Assembly: GCA_002068715.1 (NCBI GenBank)
Contig: MWAR01000323.1
Span: forward strand, 1-7,392
Reading direction: 5' to 3'
Source of the DNA: a bacterium ADurb.Bin374
Lineage (GTDB): Bacteria; Riflebacteria; Ozemobacteria; Ozemobacterales; Ozemobacteraceae
Length of the DNA: 7,392 nt
Below the pieces are notes generated by a model. The model had not been told where the DNA came from, did not search any database, and saw nothing but the letters and a program-made list of their open reading frames with translations. Shown here piece after piece: positions 5,133-7,392 of the stretch. Position 1 is the stretch's first letter; every line of letters begins with the position of its first letter. Position numbers and translations under genes: made by a program.

Positions 5133-6323
5133 ATGTCGACGGTCGGATTTCTCAACCTTCCTCCGAGGCACGAGGAGCTGCGTTCGGCACTCGAGCGGCT
5201 GGGGCTCGAAGAACTCATCAGGCGTCCCGTTCTGGGGCGTGAAAACGCCGAGCCGCCGTGGGTGACGCTCGATCCGGCCGAGTTTTTTTCCGTCGTCGAC
5301 ACGGGCTTTCATTTCAGCGAGTCGAGATCGCCGAAAGAATGGACCCCCTGGGTTATCACTTCCGATGCGGCTCTCGCGAACTTGCGCCTCGAGAACGGTC
5401 TTGCCGACCATACCGGTGTGCGAGGCGCGATCGGCGGCACTTTCCCGTTCCTCGACATCTGCGGAAAAAGCGTCTTCCTTCCGACGCCGCGGAGGCTGCT
5501 CACCATCACCGACGGCGTTGCCGGCTTCATCCTGACGGAAATGGAGCAAAGCGGCAGGACCCTCGACGAGGCGATACGCGAGGCCCAGTGGCGAAACGTG
5601 GCCCCCGGAAACATGACGCGTCATCTGCATGCACTCGCCGCGCGTGAGCGGCTTGCCCTTCTGGCGTCGTCCGTGTTCGGCATCAACCTTTCGGCGGAAC
5701 GCATTCTCGCGGAGGGATTCGGCCAACTCGATGCCCGAGACGTGGCCGTAGCCTGCCGTCTCGGCTACAACATCCGCCTGATCGGATCAGTCGAAGTGCA
5801 TGAAGATGGATTCGAGGCCTGGGTCAGACCCTGCCTGCTTCCGTCGAGGTATATTCTCGCCCAGGTGCGCGGAGGATCGGAAGCGGCTTACATGCAATGC
5901 TCCGACGGCAGTTCCCAGGTCTTCATCGGCCCGGGAACCTCGTTCGACGTTTCCCTCCGTGGAATGCTTCGGGATCACCAGCTGCTCCAGGAAAAAGGTA
6001 CGCCCGGCTCCGGGACATACGCCTCTTCCACGCTCATCCCGTCGCATCGTCAGATTTCCGGCTTTTACATCCGGCTGGTTCTCGTGAACCAGATGTCAAC
6101 TCTTGCGCAGATCACAAACCTCTTTGCAGCGGCAGATGTCGAGGTTCGGTACATTGTACAGCCCGATGGGGACTGCGTTTCCCGTGAAACACCGTCCGGA
6201 AACAGCGAACTGGTGATCTTTACCGCCCCCGTCTGTGATGGAGTTCTGCATGGGGCGCTCGAGCAGGTCCGTGCCGATGTCAAGCTGGCCGCCATCAAAG
6301 CCTGCCTGAGATACGAAGGCTGA
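5133..6323 (+). CDS. Homoserine dehydrogenase-like protein with ACT domain, probable pseudoenzyme
   Basis: The 396-residue product resembles homoserine dehydrogenase in its second half. Residues about 98-240 follow that fold: AIGGTFPF at the usual GGGIP site, DGVAGFILTEMEQSGRTLDE at 127-146 where the family has NGTTNYIL then MEEEG, then ARERLALLASSVFG and ARDVAVACRLGYNIRLIG. A C-terminal ACT domain starts near GFYIRLVLVNQMSTLAQI (310-327). The N-terminus lacks the GxGxxG nucleotide-binding motif, showing VGFLNLPPRH, and that region is short. The conserved TANK lysine is replaced (TSDA, 76-79). The acidic catalytic cluster and lysine before KLAIL are not seen. Family resemblance is confident; lack of activity is inferred. 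The ATG at 5133 follows GAGGG by 13 bases; a longer frame from 5025 would overlap lpd. It sits 16 bases from lpd and 16 bases before an aspartate kinase gene. Confidence 0.8.
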   Translation: MSTVGFLNLPPRHEELRSALERLGLEELIRRPVLGRENAEPPWVTLDPAEFFSVVDTGFHFSESRSPKEWTPWVITSDAALANLRLENGLADHTGVRGAIGGTFPFLDICGKSVFLPTPRRLLTITDGVAGFILTEMEQSGRTLDEAIREAQWRNVAPGNMTRHLHALAARERLALLASSVFGINLSAERILAEGFGQLDARDVAVACRLGYNIRLIGSVEVHEDGFEAWVRPCLLPSRYILAQVRGGSEAAYMQCSDGSSQVFIGPGTSFDVSLRGMLRDHQLLQEKGTPGSGTYASSTLIPSHRQISGFYIRLVLVNQMSTLAQITNLFAAADVEVRYIVQPDGDCVSRETPSGNSELVIFTAPVCDGVLHGALEQVRADVKLAAIKACLRYEG

Positions 6324-6339
6324 AGGCGCGAACGTCGAC

Positions 6340-7392
6340 ATGTTCCAACCCGGAGAAGTTCTGGTTCAGAAGTTCGGCGGTTCCTCGATGGCCGGTCCCG
6401 AGCGAATCAACCGGGTCGCGGAACGCATCGCCGAACAGGCTCGGGCCGGAAAGCGCGTCGCGGTAGTCGTTTCCGCCATGGGAGACACGACGGACGATCT
6501 CATCACACTCCTTCGCGGCATTTCCACCGACCCCGATCCCCGGGAACTCGATCAGTTGATGGCGACGGGCGAAATCGTGAGCTGTTCGATGGCCGCCTGC
6601 GCCCTTCAGAAATTCGGCGTCAGGGCGCGGTCATACAACGCGTTCAACCTTCGTATCCGCACCGACGGCCGGTTCGGATCGGCGGAAATACGCGCGTTCG
6701 AGCGACTTCCGGAGCTTGCCGCGTTTCTCGAGCCCGGATCGGTGGCGATCGTCGCCGGGTTTCAGGGAATCAGCGATACCGGAGACCTCGTCACCCTCGG
6801 CCGGGGTGGCTCGGATATCACGGCGGTCGCTCTTGCGCGGGATCTCGGACAGAAGGTGTGCGAGAAGTATACCGACGAAGACGGCATTTATACGGCTGAT
6901 CCGAGAATCATTCCGACGGCCAGAAAGGTCTGGCACCTGGATTATGCCGAGATGGAGACACTGGCCCGCTACGGCAACGGAATTCTGCATCCGCGCTCGA
7001 TCGCCTATGCCCGGGAGTCTTCGATCAGAATCCATGTCCGATCGAGCTTCTCCCGCGAGGAGGGAAGCGTTGTCGGTCCGGATGGCGATCCCGCGATTCC
7101 CGTCAAGAGCATGGCCGCCGACAAAAAACAATCGGTCATGCTGATCGACGGTGTTCGCGGTTCCGGCGACGTCGCGAGCATCGGAGCCGGTCCCGACGGG
7201 TTTTCCGCGACCGCCAGGGAGTGGCGGAGTTTCGACGGAATCCGCGGAAGCCTCAGGGTCGGTTTCCGAACCGCGGATTCGTTCGATGCCATTCCCTGGC
7301 TGTGGCAGGAGGCAGACAGGCGGTCGGCCGAGGAGGTCAGGTTCAGCGCCCGCGTCACATTTCTGACACTGGCGGGAACGGGACTGATCGGA
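6340..7392 (+). CDS. lysC: Aspartate kinase, 3' end outside window
   Basis: Aspartate kinase phosphorylates aspartate in the first step to lysine, threonine and methionine. The frame is open for 351 residues to the window edge. Catalytic motifs are present: KFGGSS (11-16, usually KFGGTS), SAMGDTTD (45-52), TGE with Glu78, VAGFQG (138-143), GRGGSD (154-159), TDEDGIYTADPR (178-189) and HPRS (217-220). After HVRSSFS (232-238) the region that normally holds two ACT domains is unusual. KSMAADKKQSVMLIDGV (256-272) fits the first strand, but the usual effector-loop DKPG pattern is replaced by RGSGD. Residues 99-108 also lack the QAG often seen before the threonine-aspartate pair. The ATG at 6340 is 13 bases after AAGG overlapping the preceding stop. 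Adjacency to the homoserine-dehydrogenase-like gene recalls fused kinase-dehydrogenase proteins such as ThrA. Confidence 0.92.
   Translation, partial: MFQPGEVLVQKFGGSSMAGPERINRVAERIAEQARAGKRVAVVVSAMGDTTDDLITLLRGISTDPDPRELDQLMATGEIVSCSMAACALQKFGVRARSYNAFNLRIRTDGRFGSAEIRAFERLPELAAFLEPGSVAIVAGFQGISDTGDLVTLGRGGSDITAVALARDLGQKVCEKYTDEDGIYTADPRIIPTARKVWHLDYAEMETLARYGNGILHPRSIAYARESSIRIHVRSSFSREEGSVVGPDGDPAIPVKSMAADKKQSVMLIDGVRGSGDVASIGAGPDGFSATAREWRSFDGIRGSLRVGFRTADSFDAIPWLWQEADRRSAEEVRFSARVTFLTLAGTGLIG

Noticed and set aside
4022..5302. Long minus-strand open frame (426 codons)
   Set aside because: It lies antisense to lpd and the start of the next gene; the plus-strand Lpd motifs are complete.

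Overview
The window is bacterial chromosome, moderately GC-rich, with densely packed genes in two divergent blocks. I cannot place the organism in a phylum from the sequence. It carries a normal DnaA, a biotin carboxyl carrier protein, a dihydrolipoamide dehydrogenase and aspartate-pathway genes. No mobile element, CRISPR array, tRNA or rRNA gene is visible.

Left block (minus strand, 1-2573): dnaA, encoding the replication initiator, lies at 1170-2573. Downstream of it, after a 195-base gap with its own candidate promoter, is the N-terminal 324 residues of an HDOD-domain signalling protein. That protein has a STAS-like N-terminal region and runs off the left edge of the window.

Centre (2574-3179): a 606-base non-coding region separates the two blocks. 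It looks like a replication origin. There is one perfect DnaA box plus six weaker ones within about 160 bases, then a run of CTA-type triplets resembling a DnaA-trio, then an AT-rich stretch. Two candidate dnaA promoters face left. One good accB promoter faces right, and its -35 box sits inside a large interrupted inverted repeat. Genes on both sides point away from this region, as expected at an origin of bidirectional replication.

Right block (plus strand, 3180-7392): accB, lpd, a homoserine-dehydrogenase-like gene and an aspartate kinase gene (truncated by the window edge) follow one another with gaps of 2, 16 and 16 bases, so they are probably one operon. It joins fatty-acid synthesis (AccB), 2-oxoacid dehydrogenase or glycine-cleavage chemistry (Lpd) and the aspartate amino-acid pathway.

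The most unusual gene is the homoserine-dehydrogenase-like one (5133-6323). It keeps the second half of that fold and a C-terminal ACT domain. It has lost the dinucleotide-binding glycine motif and the catalytic motifs. The adjacent aspartate kinase keeps its catalytic motifs, but its regulatory region is strongly diverged. I propose, as inference, that the homoserine-dehydrogenase-like protein is a pseudoenzyme serving as a separate regulatory partner of this kinase.
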